From: Novosphingobium sp.
Lineage (GTDB): Bacteria > Pseudomonadota > Alphaproteobacteria > Sphingomonadales > Sphingomonadaceae
Assembly: GCF_025351285.1 (NCBI RefSeq)
Contig: NZ_JANXWG010000007.1
Span: 1-64,000 of the forward strand
Reading direction: 5' to 3'
DNA: 64,000 nucleotides
Position numbers and translations under genes: made by a program. Position 1 is the first letter of the stretch. Each line of letters starts with the position of its first letter. The notes under the pieces are model-generated. The model was not told the origin of the DNA. It saw only the letters and a list, made by a program, of their open reading frames with translations, and made no database searches. This document shows positions 35,950-45,432 of this stretch, piece by piece.

Positions 35950-37002
35950 TCACGCCACCTTGACTGCGCCTAGAGTCAGAAATTCCGGTTGCCCCCGGTC
36001 GAGTCCAGCGTCCAGCGGATGATCCCCATCGCAGCTTAGCGGCGGCTGCGCAAGGGACGCGAGGCGGCGGCTTTCCTCGGCAATCCAGGGGTACGCATCA
36101 ACCGCCGGCAGATTGCTGACCGTCGCAAACCCGACCCGCCGCAACAGCGCATCGATCCCGCTGCGCGAAAACAGCACCAGGTGACGCGGTGGTTCAAGTC
36201 CGCGCCAGGCCGGGCCGAATTGCTTGTGACCGAACGCGTCGATGTTCGGCGTCTCGATATACAAGGTCCCACCCTTGCGCAGCATCCGGTGGCAGACACG
36301 CACGAGCAGTTCGGGATCGTGAACGTGCTCGATAACGTGGTTCAGCGTGATGTAGTCGAATTCGCTGGTACGTCCGTCGAGAAGCTCGAGCCCGCCACAA
36401 TTCACGTTGAGACCTGCCGTTTGGGCTGCATCAACCGCAAGAGGGTCTGGGTCCATGCCCTCGACCTTCCAGCCCATCCGCAAAGCCGACACCAGGAACG
36501 TTCCATTCCCGCAGCCGAAATCCAGCAACCGACCCCCGCCGGCGGGCAGCTTCGGCAAGTGGCGGCGTCCATATTCATACGTCAGCTTTTCGCCACGCAT
36601 CAGGGAAAACAGAAGCCGACCGAACGGCACGGTTGGGCTGAACCGGGTGCCGAACCTGGTGTTCAGAAAATCGTTCAGCACGCCCCGTCGTAGCCACCCG
36701 ACCAGACCCGCCCGTTGTGGGGATTCTGCCGTCTGCGTGGCGTCGTGTGTGTAGTAAGAGCCATAAGCGGCGCCGATGTGCGCGCTGTCCGGGCGGGGGT
36801 CGAGATAAGCCGAGCAGCACTCGAGGCAACGCCACAGAGTCCATCGCCCCGGAGCGACCTGGAATGCCAGATCGCACAAGCCCGCATGTTCGATCCGGCG
36901 ATCGGCACCCGCGCAAACCGGGCAGAGCGCTACCGATTCGGTCCCGTCCAAAGGCCAGGCCCGATCCCACACCGCAGGCTCGGCAGTCATGGTGTTGTTC
37001 AT
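35950..37002 (-). CDS. Class I SAM-dependent methyltransferase with N-terminal zinc-ribbon-like motif
   Basis: A 350-aa methyltransferase of the Methyltransf_23 type. The SAM motif is RLLDFGCGNGTFL (about residues 158-170), with LNHVIEHVHDPELLV as the second signature. The N terminus has two CxxC pairs (C27/C30, C59/C62) that may bind zinc, as in methyltransferases of sugar biosynthesis. The C-terminal part contains the RHLVLFSRSGIDALLRRVGF segment common in this group. Its ATG overlaps the stop of the AI-2E-type gene. Context with the flippase and WbsX-like genes suggests a glycan or lipid-linked sugar substrate. Confidence 0.85.
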   Translation of the reverse strand: MNNTMTAEPAVWDRAWPLDGTESVALCPVCAGADRRIEHAGLCDLAFQVAPGRWTLWRCLECCSAYLDPRPDSAHIGAAYGSYYTHDATQTAESPQRAGLVGWLRRGVLNDFLNTRFGTRFSPTVPFGRLLFSLMRGEKLTYEYGRRHLPKLPAGGGRLLDFGCGNGTFLVSALRMGWKVEGMDPDPLAVDAAQTAGLNVNCGGLELLDGRTSEFDYITLNHVIEHVHDPELLVRVCHRMLRKGGTLYIETPNIDAFGHKQFGPAWRGLEPPRHLVLFSRSGIDALLRRVGFATVSNLPAVDAYPWIAEESRRLASLAQPPLSCDGDHPLDAGLDRGQPEFLTLGAVKVA

Positions 37003-38129
37003 GCGTCGGAACCTATGGGGTTGAGCGGGCCGGCGATCTGCCCGGTCCATTCGCGCCACAGCAGCAGCACCGCCGCCATCAGCGCCGGCCCGAGCACCAG
37101 CCCGATCAGCCCAACGGTCTCGATCCCGCCCAGGATGCCCAGCAGCACCCACACGAACGGCAGCCGCGTCGATCCGCCGATCAGCACCGGCCGCACGAAA
37201 TGATCGGCCACGAACACCACCACCGCGCCGATCGCGAACACCACGATGGCCGCAACCGTGCCGCCGCCAGCCGCCACAAGACCCGCTGCCACCACGATCG
37301 CCAGCATCGAGCCGAGCGGCACCACCGACAGCAACCCGGTCAACAGCCCCAGCAACGCGGGGTGCGGCACGCCCGCCACTTCGTAGGCCAGGCCCATGAT
37401 GACGCCTTCGCCGAGCCCGACGATGACCAGCCCGTTGACCGTGCCGCGGATCGCGCGGACCATCTGCTCACCGACATGCTCGCCCGAAGGTCCGAAAGTC
37501 CGGCGCGCGCCGATCCGCAAGGCATCGGCCACGCGGCCGCCGTCGCGCAGCAGGAAGAACAGCACCAGCAGCATGAACCCGATCAGCACCACGCGATGCA
37601 CCACCAGGCCCAGCAGGTGCCCCCCGCCGCCGAGCCGACCCGCGACCGCGCTGCCTTGCGCCGAAAGCCGGCCGAACACGCCCGGTTGCGCCAGGTTCGC
37701 CTGCCACAGCGCCACCAGCCGATCGCCGAATGGCAAGTGCGCCAGCGCGGCCGGAACCGGTATGCCGGTCACGTTGGCGATCTGGAGATACTGGCTGACT
37801 TCGACCCAATCGCGCAAAGCGAGCCGCAACACCGCGACCAGCGGGATCACGAAGGCCAGTGCAACCAGCAGCGTGGTCAGCGCCGGCACCAGATCATGCC
37901 GCCATCCGGGGGTGGCCGACCGGGCGCGCTCGTGCAGCGGCCACAGCGACACGCCGACGATCACCGCCCAGCCGAGCGCCGGCAGGAACGGCGAAACGAT
38001 CCACAGCGACGCCAATGTCAGCAGACCCGCCGCGATCAGCGCCGCGCGCTTCTGTCCGGGCGCCCATTCGGCCGCCGCGGCATCGACATGGGTGCCCGGC
38101 GGATCGAGCGGATCGGTGTCTTGTGTCAT
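36999..38129 (-). CDS. AI-2E family (PerM-like) membrane transporter
   Basis: A 376-aa membrane protein of the AI-2E/PerM family with about eight helices. The early LASLWIVSPFLPALGWAVIV and the conserved late region GLGEGVIMGLAYEVAGVPHPALLG plus LPFVWVLLGILGGIETVGLIG are typical. Despite the family name most members are not shown to export AI-2; some act as Na+/H+ antiporters or general exporters. First of the glycan-type genes on this strand, with ATGA overlap to the methyltransferase. Confidence 0.85.
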   Translation of the reverse strand: MTQDTDPLDPPGTHVDAAAAEWAPGQKRAALIAAGLLTLASLWIVSPFLPALGWAVIVGVSLWPLHERARSATPGWRHDLVPALTTLLVALAFVIPLVAVLRLALRDWVEVSQYLQIANVTGIPVPAALAHLPFGDRLVALWQANLAQPGVFGRLSAQGSAVAGRLGGGGHLLGLVVHRVVLIGFMLLVLFFLLRDGGRVADALRIGARRTFGPSGEHVGEQMVRAIRGTVNGLVIVGLGEGVIMGLAYEVAGVPHPALLGLLTGLLSVVPLGSMLAIVVAAGLVAAGGGTVAAIVVFAIGAVVVFVADHFVRPVLIGGSTRLPFVWVLLGILGGIETVGLIGLVLGPALMAAVLLLWREWTGQIAGPLNPIGSDA

Positions 38130-38168
38130 GTTTCGCGCGTTACCGCAGCGCCCGCGCCCCGGCTACCC

Positions 38169-38951
38169 TTACTCCATGTACCACCCATGGCTGGCGACGA
38201 GCGACTGCCCGGTCAGCGCGTTGGTCGGAAACGCGGCGAAGAACAGCGCAACTTCCGCCACATCGTCGATCGAGGTGAATTCGCCATCCACGGTCTGGCC
38301 GAGCATTACCTTCTTGACCACTTCGTCTTCCGAAATGCCCAGTTCCCTGGCCTGTTCGGGGATCTGCTTGTCCACCAATGGCGTGCGCACGAAGCCGGGG
38401 CAGATCACGTTCGAGCGGACGCCCTTCTTGCCGCCCTCCTTGGCGATCACCTTCGACAGGCCGAGCAACCCGTGCTTGGCGGTGACATAAGCGGATTTGA
38501 GCGGCGAGGCCTCTTTCGAGTGGACCGAGCCCATGAAAATGATCGAACCGCTGCTCTTGGCGTACATGTGCGGCAGCACCGCCTTCGAAGTCAGGAACGC
38601 GCCATCGAGGTGGATCGCCAGCATCTTTTTCCAGTCGGCCAGGCTGAACGCTTCGACCGGATTGACGATCTGGATGCCGGCGTTCGAAACCAGCACGTCG
38701 ACCCCGCCCCAAGCGTCGACCACCGCCTGCACACCGGCGTTGACCTGGCCCTCGTCGGTTACGTCCATCGCCACGGCCATGGCTGCACCAGGATGCACGG
38801 CGTTGATCGCATCGGCAGCGGCAGTGGCGGCTGCAAGGTTGAGATCCGCGATGGCGACTTTGGCGCCCTCATCGGCATAGCGGCGCGCGATGCCGTTGCC
38901 GATGCCGCTGGCCGAACCGGTGACGATGCAGATCTTGTCCTGAAGCTTCAT
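38169..38951 (-). CDS. 3-hydroxybutyrate dehydrogenase (SDR)
   Basis: Short-chain dehydrogenase of exactly 260 aa, the usual size for D-beta-hydroxybutyrate dehydrogenase, which converts 3-hydroxybutyrate to acetoacetate with NAD. The TGSASGIG nucleotide motif, [16 protein letters not shown], and the catalytic Ser (MGSVHS), Tyr and Lys (YVTAKHG) are present. The substrate-loop segment with [16 protein letters not shown] matches this enzyme group. Preceded by a patatin gene on the same strand, 31 bases away, consistent with use of stored polyhydroxybutyrate. Confidence 0.9.
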   Translation of the reverse strand: MKLQDKICIVTGSASGIGNGIARRYADEGAKVAIADLNLAAATAAADAINAVHPGAAMAVAMDVTDEGQVNAGVQAVVDAWGGVDVLVSNAGIQIVNPVEAFSLADWKKMLAIHLDGAFLTSKAVLPHMYAKSSGSIIFMGSVHSKEASPLKSAYVTAKHGLLGLSKVIAKEGGKKGVRSNVICPGFVRTPLVDKQIPEQARELGISEDEVVKKVMLGQTVDGEFTSIDDVAEVALFFAAFPTNALTGQSLVASHGWYME

Positions 38952-38982
38952 GGGAGACTTTCGTTGGTGGGATGGCGCAGCA

Positions 38983-40179
38983 TCAACCCGCGCGGGCGGG
39001 TGCGGGTTCCTGCGCAAGGTGTTCCGGATCGGCCAGGTCGAGCGTGACCATGCCCGATTTGCGCGCGCTCCGGCCATCGTGTCGGTCTTTCCAGCGCGGA
39101 TCGGCCAGCGAATGCTCGACATCGGCCTTGCCCGCGGCCCAGTGCCCATCGACGGTGGCGCGCGAGAATTCGTAATCCTTCGACTGCGATTCCCACGGCT
39201 CGGCGCGGTTGATCAGTTGCAGCACCGTGATTGCGCCAGGGTTCTTTTGCGCGGCGAGCAGCCTGGCATCGGGATCGAACTGAAACTCTGCCGGCAGTTT
39301 CGCGACCAGCCGACGGGCCGCGGCGCGCAGCTTTTCGATCTCGCGGTTGAGATCGGTGTTGAGCCGGGTGCGGCTGGAAAAGCGGATGTCCTTTTCGCGC
39401 TGGATCGCGTCGGCCAGCGTGCGCGGCAAGGCGCCGCGCGCGGGAAAAAGGTCGACCTGGAAGATCGTCGCGTCGCCTCCATGATCGGGTGCGCCGGTGC
39501 GGCCGTCGAGATGATCGAGCACGTGCTGGAGCGGGGTGTTCGAGACGATCCCGCCATCCCAATAAGCCTCACCGTCGATCACCACCGGCGCGAAACCCGG
39601 CGGCAACGCGCCGCTGGCCATCACGTGATCGACGGTAATCGTGGTCTCGCGGTTGTCGAAATAGGCGAAGTTGCCGGTGCGCACGTTGACCGCGCCCACG
39701 CTGAAGCGGATCGCGCGGGCGTGGTTGATCCGGTCGAAATCGACGAGATCGGCCAATGTGTCGCGCAGCGGCTTGGTGTCGTAAATGCTGATCGCTTCGG
39801 GCGAGCCGGGCGGGGACAGTGCGGGCGGAACGAGCCGCGGGGTGAAAAATCCGGGCAGCCCGGTGGTTGCGGTGATCCCGGCCGAAACCTCGTTGAACCA
39901 GCGCCGGATCGGTCCGCTCGGGATGAACGCCGGCGCTTGCAGGCGCGATGATACCCGGTCCCAGAACCGATGCAGCTTGTCGATCCGCTGATCCGCCGGG
40001 TTGCCTGCGATCAGCGCCGCGTTGATTGCGCCGATCGAAATCCCTGCGATCCAGTCGGGCGACCAGCCCGCCGCCGCCAGCGCCTCGAAGACCCCGGCCT
40101 GGTATGCGCCCAGCGCACCGCCGCCTTGCAGGACCAGCGCGGTGGTGCCGTGCGGCGCTTGGGTCTGCGGTGTGGCCAT
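38983..40179 (-). CDS. Patatin-like phospholipase
   Basis: A 398-aa hydrolase of the patatin family. The oxyanion glycine motif is [15 protein letters not shown], the catalytic serine is S48 in GISIG, and the aspartate of the dyad lies in [11 protein letters not shown]-terminal extension of ~150 residues (DUF3734 type, with [14 protein letters not shown]) is present. The ATG at MATPQTQAP is preferred to a GTG seven codons upstream. Next to 3-hydroxybutyrate dehydrogenase, so a role in lipid or polyhydroxybutyrate turnover is plausible. Divergent from glcD. Confidence 0.88.
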   Translation of the reverse strand: MATPQTQAPHGTTALVLQGGGALGAYQAGVFEALAAAGWSPDWIAGISIGAINAALIAGNPADQRIDKLHRFWDRVSSRLQAPAFIPSGPIRRWFNEVSAGITATTGLPGFFTPRLVPPALSPPGSPEAISIYDTKPLRDTLADLVDFDRINHARAIRFSVGAVNVRTGNFAYFDNRETTITVDHVMASGALPPGFAPVVIDGEAYWDGGIVSNTPLQHVLDHLDGRTGAPDHGGDATIFQVDLFPARGALPRTLADAIQREKDIRFSSRTRLNTDLNREIEKLRAAARRLVAKLPAEFQFDPDARLLAAQKNPGAITVLQLINRAEPWESQSKDYEFSRATVDGHWAAGKADVEHSLADPRWKDRHDGRSARKSGMVTLDLADPEHLAQEPAPARAG

Positions 40180-40240
40180 GGCCGTTGGAAAACTCCGCAC
40201 GAGGAAAGGGATGATCTTACTCTACTCCCGCCATGTTTTG

Positions 40241-40335
40241 GTGCAATGCACAATGATTGCGCTGCGCTGCAAAAGATGACGGCCGCGAAGGCTTTGCCGA
40301 TCGGTCAGGTTGACACGTGCAACCACGGTGCAATG
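40241..40335. promoter_or_regulatory. Repeated GTGCAA elements in patatin/glcD divergent region
   Basis: The 11-base palindrome GTGCAATGCAC (40241-40251) is followed by GTGCAA at 40317-40322 and GTGCAATG at 40328-40335. TTGACA lies at 40310-40315. The spacing and repetition suggest binding sites for a regulator controlling the glycolate operon or the divergent gene. No known operator is recognised. Confidence 0.35.
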
Positions 40336-40372
40336 TCGTTGGACGTCTAATGCAGCGAACTTCGGAAAGCCG

Positions 40373-41866
40373 ATGACGATCCAGATGCCCGCACCCGACC
40401 AGACCGTGCTTGCGCGGCGTAGCGAGATCGTCGCGGCGCTCGCGCGGATCGTGCCGGGCGAAGGCGTGGTGTCGGACGAGCCCAGTTTGCGCGCGTTCGA
40501 ATCCGATGGGCTGACTGCTTACGCGCAATTGCCGATGGTTGCGGTGCTGCCCGAAACGGTAAGCCAGGTCGCGGCGATCCTGCGATACTGTTCCGATAAC
40601 GGCATCAAGGTCGTGCCGCGCGGATCGGGTACATCGCTGTCGGGCGGCGCGCTGCCGTTGGCCGATGGCGTGCTGCTGGGCATGGGCCGGTTCAACAAGG
40701 TGCTGCGGATCGACTATGCCGATCGGATCGCGGTGGTCCAGCCGGGCGTGACCAACCTGGCGATCACCCGCGCGGTCGAGGGCGAGGGGTTCTACTATGC
40801 GCCCGATCCTTCCAGCCAGATCGCCTGCTCGATCGGCGGAAATGTGGCGGAAAACGCGGGTGGGGTGCATTGCCTGAAGTACGGGCTGACCACCAACAAC
40901 GTGCTCGGCGTCGAACTGGTGCTGATCGACGGCACGGTGCTGCGGCTGGGCGGAGAGGCGCTTGAACCGGCGGGACTGGATCTGTTGGGCGTGGTCGTCG
41001 GCTCGGAAGGGCTGCTCGGCGTCGTCACCGAAGTGACCGTGCGCATCCTGTCCAAACCCGCCACCGCGCGCGCGCTGTTGATGGGTTTCCCCGATGCCAA
41101 ATCCGCGGGCAATGCGGTGGCGGCGGTGATCGGCGCGGGGATCGTGCCGGCGGGCATGGAGATGATGGATCGGCCCGCGATCCACGCGGCCGAGGCTTTC
41201 GTCCACGCCGGATATCCGCTCGACGTTGGCGCGCTGCTGATCGTCGAGGTCGACGGGCCCGAAGCCGAATGCGACCATCTGGCCGAAGTGATCGGCGCGA
41301 TCGGGCGTGAAAATGGTGCCGGCCTGGTGCGCGCTTCGACCAGCGAGGCCGAACGCATGGCATTCTGGGCGGGTCGCAAGGCGGCTTTCCCGGCGGTGGG
41401 GCGGATTTCTCCCGATTACTACTGCATGGACGGCACGATCCCGCGCCGCCAGCTTGCGCACGTGCTCGCGCGGATCGAGCAATTGGGCGACGAATGCGGG
41501 CTCAAGGTCGCCAACGTGTTCCACGCGGGCGACGGCAACCTGCACCCGCTGATCCTCTACGATCGCGACAAGCCGGGCGAACTCGATGCGGCGGAGGAAT
41601 TCGGCAACGCGATCCTGCGGCTGTGTGTCGAAGTCGGCGGGGTGCTGACCGGCGAACACGGCGTGGGCATCGAAAAGCGCGACCTGATGGGCGAAATGTT
41701 CACCGAAACCGACCTGGAGCAGCAGCAGCGGGTTGGCCGCGCGTTCGATCCGCAAGCGTTGCTCAATCCGGGCAAGGTGTTCCCGATGCTTCACCGCTGC
41801 GCCGAGATGGGCCGGGTGCATGTCCACAATGGGCAGACACGCTTCCCCGAATTGCCGCGCTTCTGA
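40373..41866 (+). CDS. glcD: Glycolate oxidase subunit GlcD (FAD-linked)
   Basis: FAD-dependent catalytic subunit oxidising glycolate (or lactate) to glyoxylate. FAD-binding motifs: VVPRGSGTSLSGGALPL, CSIGGNVAENAGGVHCLKYG and VVGSEGLLGVVTEVTV. The C-terminal GlcD/lactate domain includes HAGDGNLHPLILYD and GGVLTGEHGVGIEK. 497 aa from the ATG at MTIQMPAPDQ with GGAAAG before it. Overlaps glcE by one base and begins the glcDEF operon. D-lactate dehydrogenase activity cannot be excluded from sequence alone. Confidence 0.93.
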   Translation: MTIQMPAPDQTVLARRSEIVAALARIVPGEGVVSDEPSLRAFESDGLTAYAQLPMVAVLPETVSQVAAILRYCSDNGIKVVPRGSGTSLSGGALPLADGVLLGMGRFNKVLRIDYADRIAVVQPGVTNLAITRAVEGEGFYYAPDPSSQIACSIGGNVAENAGGVHCLKYGLTTNNVLGVELVLIDGTVLRLGGEALEPAGLDLLGVVVGSEGLLGVVTEVTVRILSKPATARALLMGFPDAKSAGNAVAAVIGAGIVPAGMEMMDRPAIHAAEAFVHAGYPLDVGALLIVEVDGPEAECDHLAEVIGAIGRENGAGLVRASTSEAERMAFWAGRKAAFPAVGRISPDYYCMDGTIPRRQLAHVLARIEQLGDECGLKVANVFHAGDGNLHPLILYDRDKPGELDAAEEFGNAILRLCVEVGGVLTGEHGVGIEKRDLMGEMFTETDLEQQQRVGRAFDPQALLNPGKVFPMLHRCAEMGRVHVHNGQTRFPELPRF

Positions 41867-43029
41867 TGGAGGCGCTGCGGCCCACCTCGGTCGAGGACTT
41901 GTGCGCGATCGTCGCAGAGTCGCGCGAGCCGCTGGAGATTCGCGGCGGCGGGACCAAGGCGCTTGTAGGCGCGCCGAACGCGGCAAGAGTGCTCGACATG
42001 CGGGGCCTTGCGGGCGTGATCGACTACGATCCGGCCGAACTGGTGATCACTCTGCGCGCCGGCACGCCGCTGCGCAAAGTGACCGAATTGCTTGCCGCAA
42101 ATGGCCAGCATCTGCCGTTCGAACCATGGGATCACGCGCCGCTATTCAGCAAACCGGCGGGTGAGGCCACCATCGGCGGCGTGATCGCGGCGGGTGTTGC
42201 CGGCCCGCGTCGGGTAACAGCGGGCGGCGCGCGCGATCATCTGCTGGGGCTGACCGCGGTAACCGGGCGCGGCGAAGTGCTCGTCGCGGGCGCGCGGGTG
42301 GTCAAGAACGTAACCGGCTATGACGTGCCGAAGCTGTTCGCAGGGTCATGGGGGCGGCTGGGGGCGATGGCGGAACTGACGCTCAAGGTGCTGCCCGCCC
42401 CGCGCGAAACCGCGACTCTGGCGATCGCTGGGCTGGGCCCACGTGCGGCGCAGGCGGCGATGGCGGCGGCGCTGGGCAGCCCGCACGGGGTGTGCTCGGC
42501 GGCGCATCTGCCGCAGACGTTCGACCGTGCCGGCCCCCATACTCTGCTGCGCTTTGCCGGTTTTGCGCCATCGGTGACGGCGCGATGTGCCGGGCTGGAA
42601 GCGACTTTGGCGGCGCATGGTGCGCTGATTCGGCTCCCCGAAGATTACGCCGATCGGCTGTGGGCCGAGATCACCGTGCCCGTGCCGCTCGATGGGCCGG
42701 TGCTGTGGCGGCTGGCGCTGCCTCCGTCCGAAGCGCCCGCATTGGCAGAACGGTTCGAGGCCGACGGCGCGCGCTGGTTCATGGACTGGGGCGGGGGGCT
42801 GCTGTGGCTCGAATGGGAGGATGAGGCGGGGATGGACCCGGCCGAAGTGCGTGCCGTGGCAGAGGTTGCGCGCGGCCACGCCATGCTCCTGCGCGCCCCC
42901 GAAGCTCTGCGCCGTTCGGTGCCTGCCCAGCACTCGCGCCTGGCCGCGCTGATGGCGCTCGAAGGGCGGGTGCGCGCGGCATTCGATCCGGCGGGCGTGT
43001 TTGAAACGGGACGCTGGCTCGATGTCTGA
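41866..43029 (+). CDS. glcE: Glycolate oxidase FAD-binding subunit GlcE
   Basis: Second FAD-binding subunit (387 aa). The N-terminal PCMH-type domain shows EPLEIRGGGTKALVG, the conserved LPFEPWDHAPLF, and GGVIAAGVAGPRRVTAGGAR. GARVVKNVTGYDVPKLFAGS is a GlcE hallmark. The C-terminal half is more variable and ends in AFDPAGVFETGRW. TGATG overlap with glcD upstream and an eight-base overlap with glcF downstream. Membrane complex GlcDEF passes electrons to the quinone pool. Confidence 0.93.
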   Translation: MEALRPTSVEDLCAIVAESREPLEIRGGGTKALVGAPNAARVLDMRGLAGVIDYDPAELVITLRAGTPLRKVTELLAANGQHLPFEPWDHAPLFSKPAGEATIGGVIAAGVAGPRRVTAGGARDHLLGLTAVTGRGEVLVAGARVVKNVTGYDVPKLFAGSWGRLGAMAELTLKVLPAPRETATLAIAGLGPRAAQAAMAAALGSPHGVCSAAHLPQTFDRAGPHTLLRFAGFAPSVTARCAGLEATLAAHGALIRLPEDYADRLWAEITVPVPLDGPVLWRLALPPSEAPALAERFEADGARWFMDWGGGLLWLEWEDEAGMDPAEVRAVAEVARGHAMLLRAPEALRRSVPAQHSRLAALMALEGRVRAAFDPAGVFETGRWLDV

Positions 43030-44323
43030 TCCCGGTACAGCCGCCGAAATCCGCCGTTGCGTCCATTGCGGCTTCTGCACCGCGACCTGCCCGACATACG
43101 TTTTACTGGGCGACGAGCGCGATTCCCCGCGCGGGCGGATCGTGTTGATGAAGGACTTGCTGACGAACGACGCCGAACCCAGCGCGCAAGTGGTGCGGCA
43201 CATCGATCGCTGCCTGTCATGCCTGGGTTGCGTGACTGCGTGCCCATCGGGGGTCGATTATCGCCAGTTGATCGATGCGGCGCGCGTGGCGGTGGACGAG
43301 CGTTACACCCGGCCCTGGCCTGACCGGCTTGCGCGTGCGGTGCTGGCCGCCGTGCTGCCGCATCGGGGTCGGTTCAGGCTGGCGCTGCGGCTTGCGCCGC
43401 TCGGGCGAGCGTTCCTGCCCTTGATCGACCGCTTTGCCAGTGCGAGGCCGCTTGCAGCCATGCTGCGAATGGCGAGCCCGCTCGTCGACCGGCGCAATAC
43501 TGTTCTGCCGATCGCGGTGCCGGCAAGCGCGCGCTGCGTCGCGCTGTTCACGCCTTGCGCAGAGCCGGACTTGCGGCCCGAGATCGCGCAGGCCACCGAA
43601 CGGCTGCTCGCGCGCTGCGGCTTTCGCGTGGTGCACGTTTCGGGCGAAGGGTGCTGCGGCGCGCTGGTCCACCACCTCGGGCGCGAGTCCAGCGCCCACG
43701 CTTCGGCCCGCCGCAACGTCGACGCTTGGGAAACGGCGATTGCACGCGACGGGATCGAGGCCATCGTCGTGACCGCATCGGGCTGTACGTCCGAGATCAA
43801 GCGCTATGGCAGCCTGCTTGCCGACGATCCGGCTTATGCAGCGCGCGCCGCGCGAATTGCCGCGATGGTCCGCGACACCACCGAAGTGATCGCGCCGTCA
43901 GATCTGCCGCACGGAGTCAGGCCCGACCTCATGGTGGCCTGGCAGGCACCATGCTCGCTGACGCACGGCCAGCGGATCGGCGATGCCGGGCAACGCCTGC
44001 TCGAAGCCGCCGGGTTCAGCGTGAAGACCCCCGCCGAAGCGCACTTGTGCTGCGGATCGGCGGGCACGTACAACATCCTGCAGAGCGAAATCGCCGGGCA
44101 ACTCGGCGCGCGCAAGGCGGCGGCGTTGGCGGCAACTGGCGCGCAAGTCGTGGCCACCAGCAACATCGGGTGTGCCACGCAAGTGGCGATGCACGGCGGC
44201 TTGCCGGTGGTCCACGTGATCGAACTGGTCGATTGGGCCAGCGGCGGGCCGGTGCCGCCGGTGCTGGCCGCGCACCTCGCCCAGACTCGCGCGGCCTCGA
44301 CACGCGCGGCCTTGCCCGCCTAA
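43022..44323 (+). CDS. glcF: Glycolate oxidase iron-sulfur subunit GlcF
   Basis: Iron-sulfur subunit (433 aa). Two 4Fe-4S motifs near the N terminus, CVHCGFCTATCP and CLSCLGCVTACP, are followed by two CCG-type cysteine-rich domains (EGCCGALVHH and HLCCGSAGTYN) typical of heterodisulfide-reductase-like proteins. The start at MSDPGTAAEI lies inside glcE. Together the three genes encode the complete glycolate oxidase. pyrD follows nine bases later and may be cotranscribed. Confidence 0.95.
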   Translation: MSDPGTAAEIRRCVHCGFCTATCPTYVLLGDERDSPRGRIVLMKDLLTNDAEPSAQVVRHIDRCLSCLGCVTACPSGVDYRQLIDAARVAVDERYTRPWPDRLARAVLAAVLPHRGRFRLALRLAPLGRAFLPLIDRFASARPLAAMLRMASPLVDRRNTVLPIAVPASARCVALFTPCAEPDLRPEIAQATERLLARCGFRVVHVSGEGCCGALVHHLGRESSAHASARRNVDAWETAIARDGIEAIVVTASGCTSEIKRYGSLLADDPAYAARAARIAAMVRDTTEVIAPSDLPHGVRPDLMVAWQAPCSLTHGQRIGDAGQRLLEAAGFSVKTPAEAHLCCGSAGTYNILQSEIAGQLGARKAAALAATGAQVVATSNIGCATQVAMHGGLPVVHVIELVDWASGGPVPPVLAAHLAQTRAASTRAALPA

Positions 44324-44332
44324 GGCCACGCG

Positions 44333-45367
44333 ATGCTGTATCCGCTGATCCGCCCGCTGTTGTTCGGTCTCGATCCCGAACGCGCGCACCACATGTCGAT
44401 TGCCGCGTTGAGATGGCGGCCGGGCGGTGCGCCGCCGATCGTGGGTCCGCTCGCCACCACGGTTGCCGGGATCGCATTTCCCAATCCGGTCGGGCTGGCG
44501 GCGGGGTTCGACAAGGATGCCGAAGTCACCGACGCGCTGTTCGCGCTGGGCTTCGGCTTCGTCGAGGTGGGCACGATCCCGCCGCTGCCGCAGCCCGGCA
44601 ACCCGCGCCCGCGGCTGTTCCGGCTGGCCGAGGACCGCGCGGTGATCAACCGCTTCGGCTTCAACAGCCAGGGGGCCGAGGTTGCGCGCGCGCGGCTGGC
44701 AGCGCGCCACGGCAAGCCCGGCGTGGTCGGCATCAATATCGGCGCGAACAAGGATGCGGCCGATCGCGTGGCCGATTACGCGACGATGATGCGGATGATG
44801 GCGCCGCTGGCGACGTATATCACGGTCAACATCTCCAGCCCCAACACCCCCGGCTTGCGCGCATTGCAGGACAAAGGTGCGCTGGCGGCGTTGCTCGATG
44901 CGGTGATCGAGGCGCGCGGTACGTCCACCGTGCCGATCTTCCTCAAGGTCGCGCCCGATCTGGAACCGGCAGACATCGATGCGATTGCGCGGATCGCGAT
45001 CGACCGGCGGCTGGGCGCGCTGATCGTGGGCAACACCACGGTTTCACGGCCGCCCTTGGCATCTCCGCACGCAGGCGAGGCTGGCGGATTGTCGGGCGCG
45101 CCTTTGGCCGTGCTCGCGCTCCAGCGTCTGCGCGATTTCCGCAAGGCTACGGGCGGGGCGATGCCGCTGGTCGGCGTGGGCGGGATCGATTCCGCCGAAT
45201 CGGCCTGGGCGCGCATCCGTGCGGGCGCCAGCCTGGTGCAGATCTACTCGGCGATGGTCTATGAAGGGCCGTTCCTCGCCCGCCGGATCGTGCGTGCACT
45301 GCCCGGGCTGATGCGCCGCGACGGCTTCGCGACGATTGCCCAAGCGGTCGGCAGCGAGGGCGCTTGA
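44333..45367 (+). CDS. pyrD: Dihydroorotate dehydrogenase (quinone), class 2
   Basis: Membrane-associated flavoprotein oxidising dihydroorotate to orotate in pyrimidine synthesis, giving electrons to quinones. N-terminal amphipathic helices (LIRPLLFGLDPERAHHMS) are typical of class 2. FMN and active-site blocks: GLAAGFDKDAEV, EVGTIPPLPQPGN, INRFGFNSQG, and the catalytic serine in VNISSPNTPGLR. The C terminus has LVGVGGIDSAESAWARI and QIYSAMVYEGP. Nine bases after glcF, both using the quinone pool. Confidence 0.95.
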   Translation: MLYPLIRPLLFGLDPERAHHMSIAALRWRPGGAPPIVGPLATTVAGIAFPNPVGLAAGFDKDAEVTDALFALGFGFVEVGTIPPLPQPGNPRPRLFRLAEDRAVINRFGFNSQGAEVARARLAARHGKPGVVGINIGANKDAADRVADYATMMRMMAPLATYITVNISSPNTPGLRALQDKGALAALLDAVIEARGTSTVPIFLKVAPDLEPADIDAIARIAIDRRLGALIVGNTTVSRPPLASPHAGEAGGLSGAPLAVLALQRLRDFRKATGGAMPLVGVGGIDSAESAWARIRAGASLVQIYSAMVYEGPFLARRIVRALPGLMRRDGFATIAQAVGSEGA

Positions 45368-45432
45368 CCGCGCACGTCCTCGCAATAAGGTAGCAAACAA
45401 CAACGGATCGTAACACGTTCAACCAAGGGAGA

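Noticed and set aside
43555..45264. A 569-codon plus-strand frame covering glcF and pyrD
   Set aside because: It runs in another frame through both genes, and the protein is Arg-rich without motifs.
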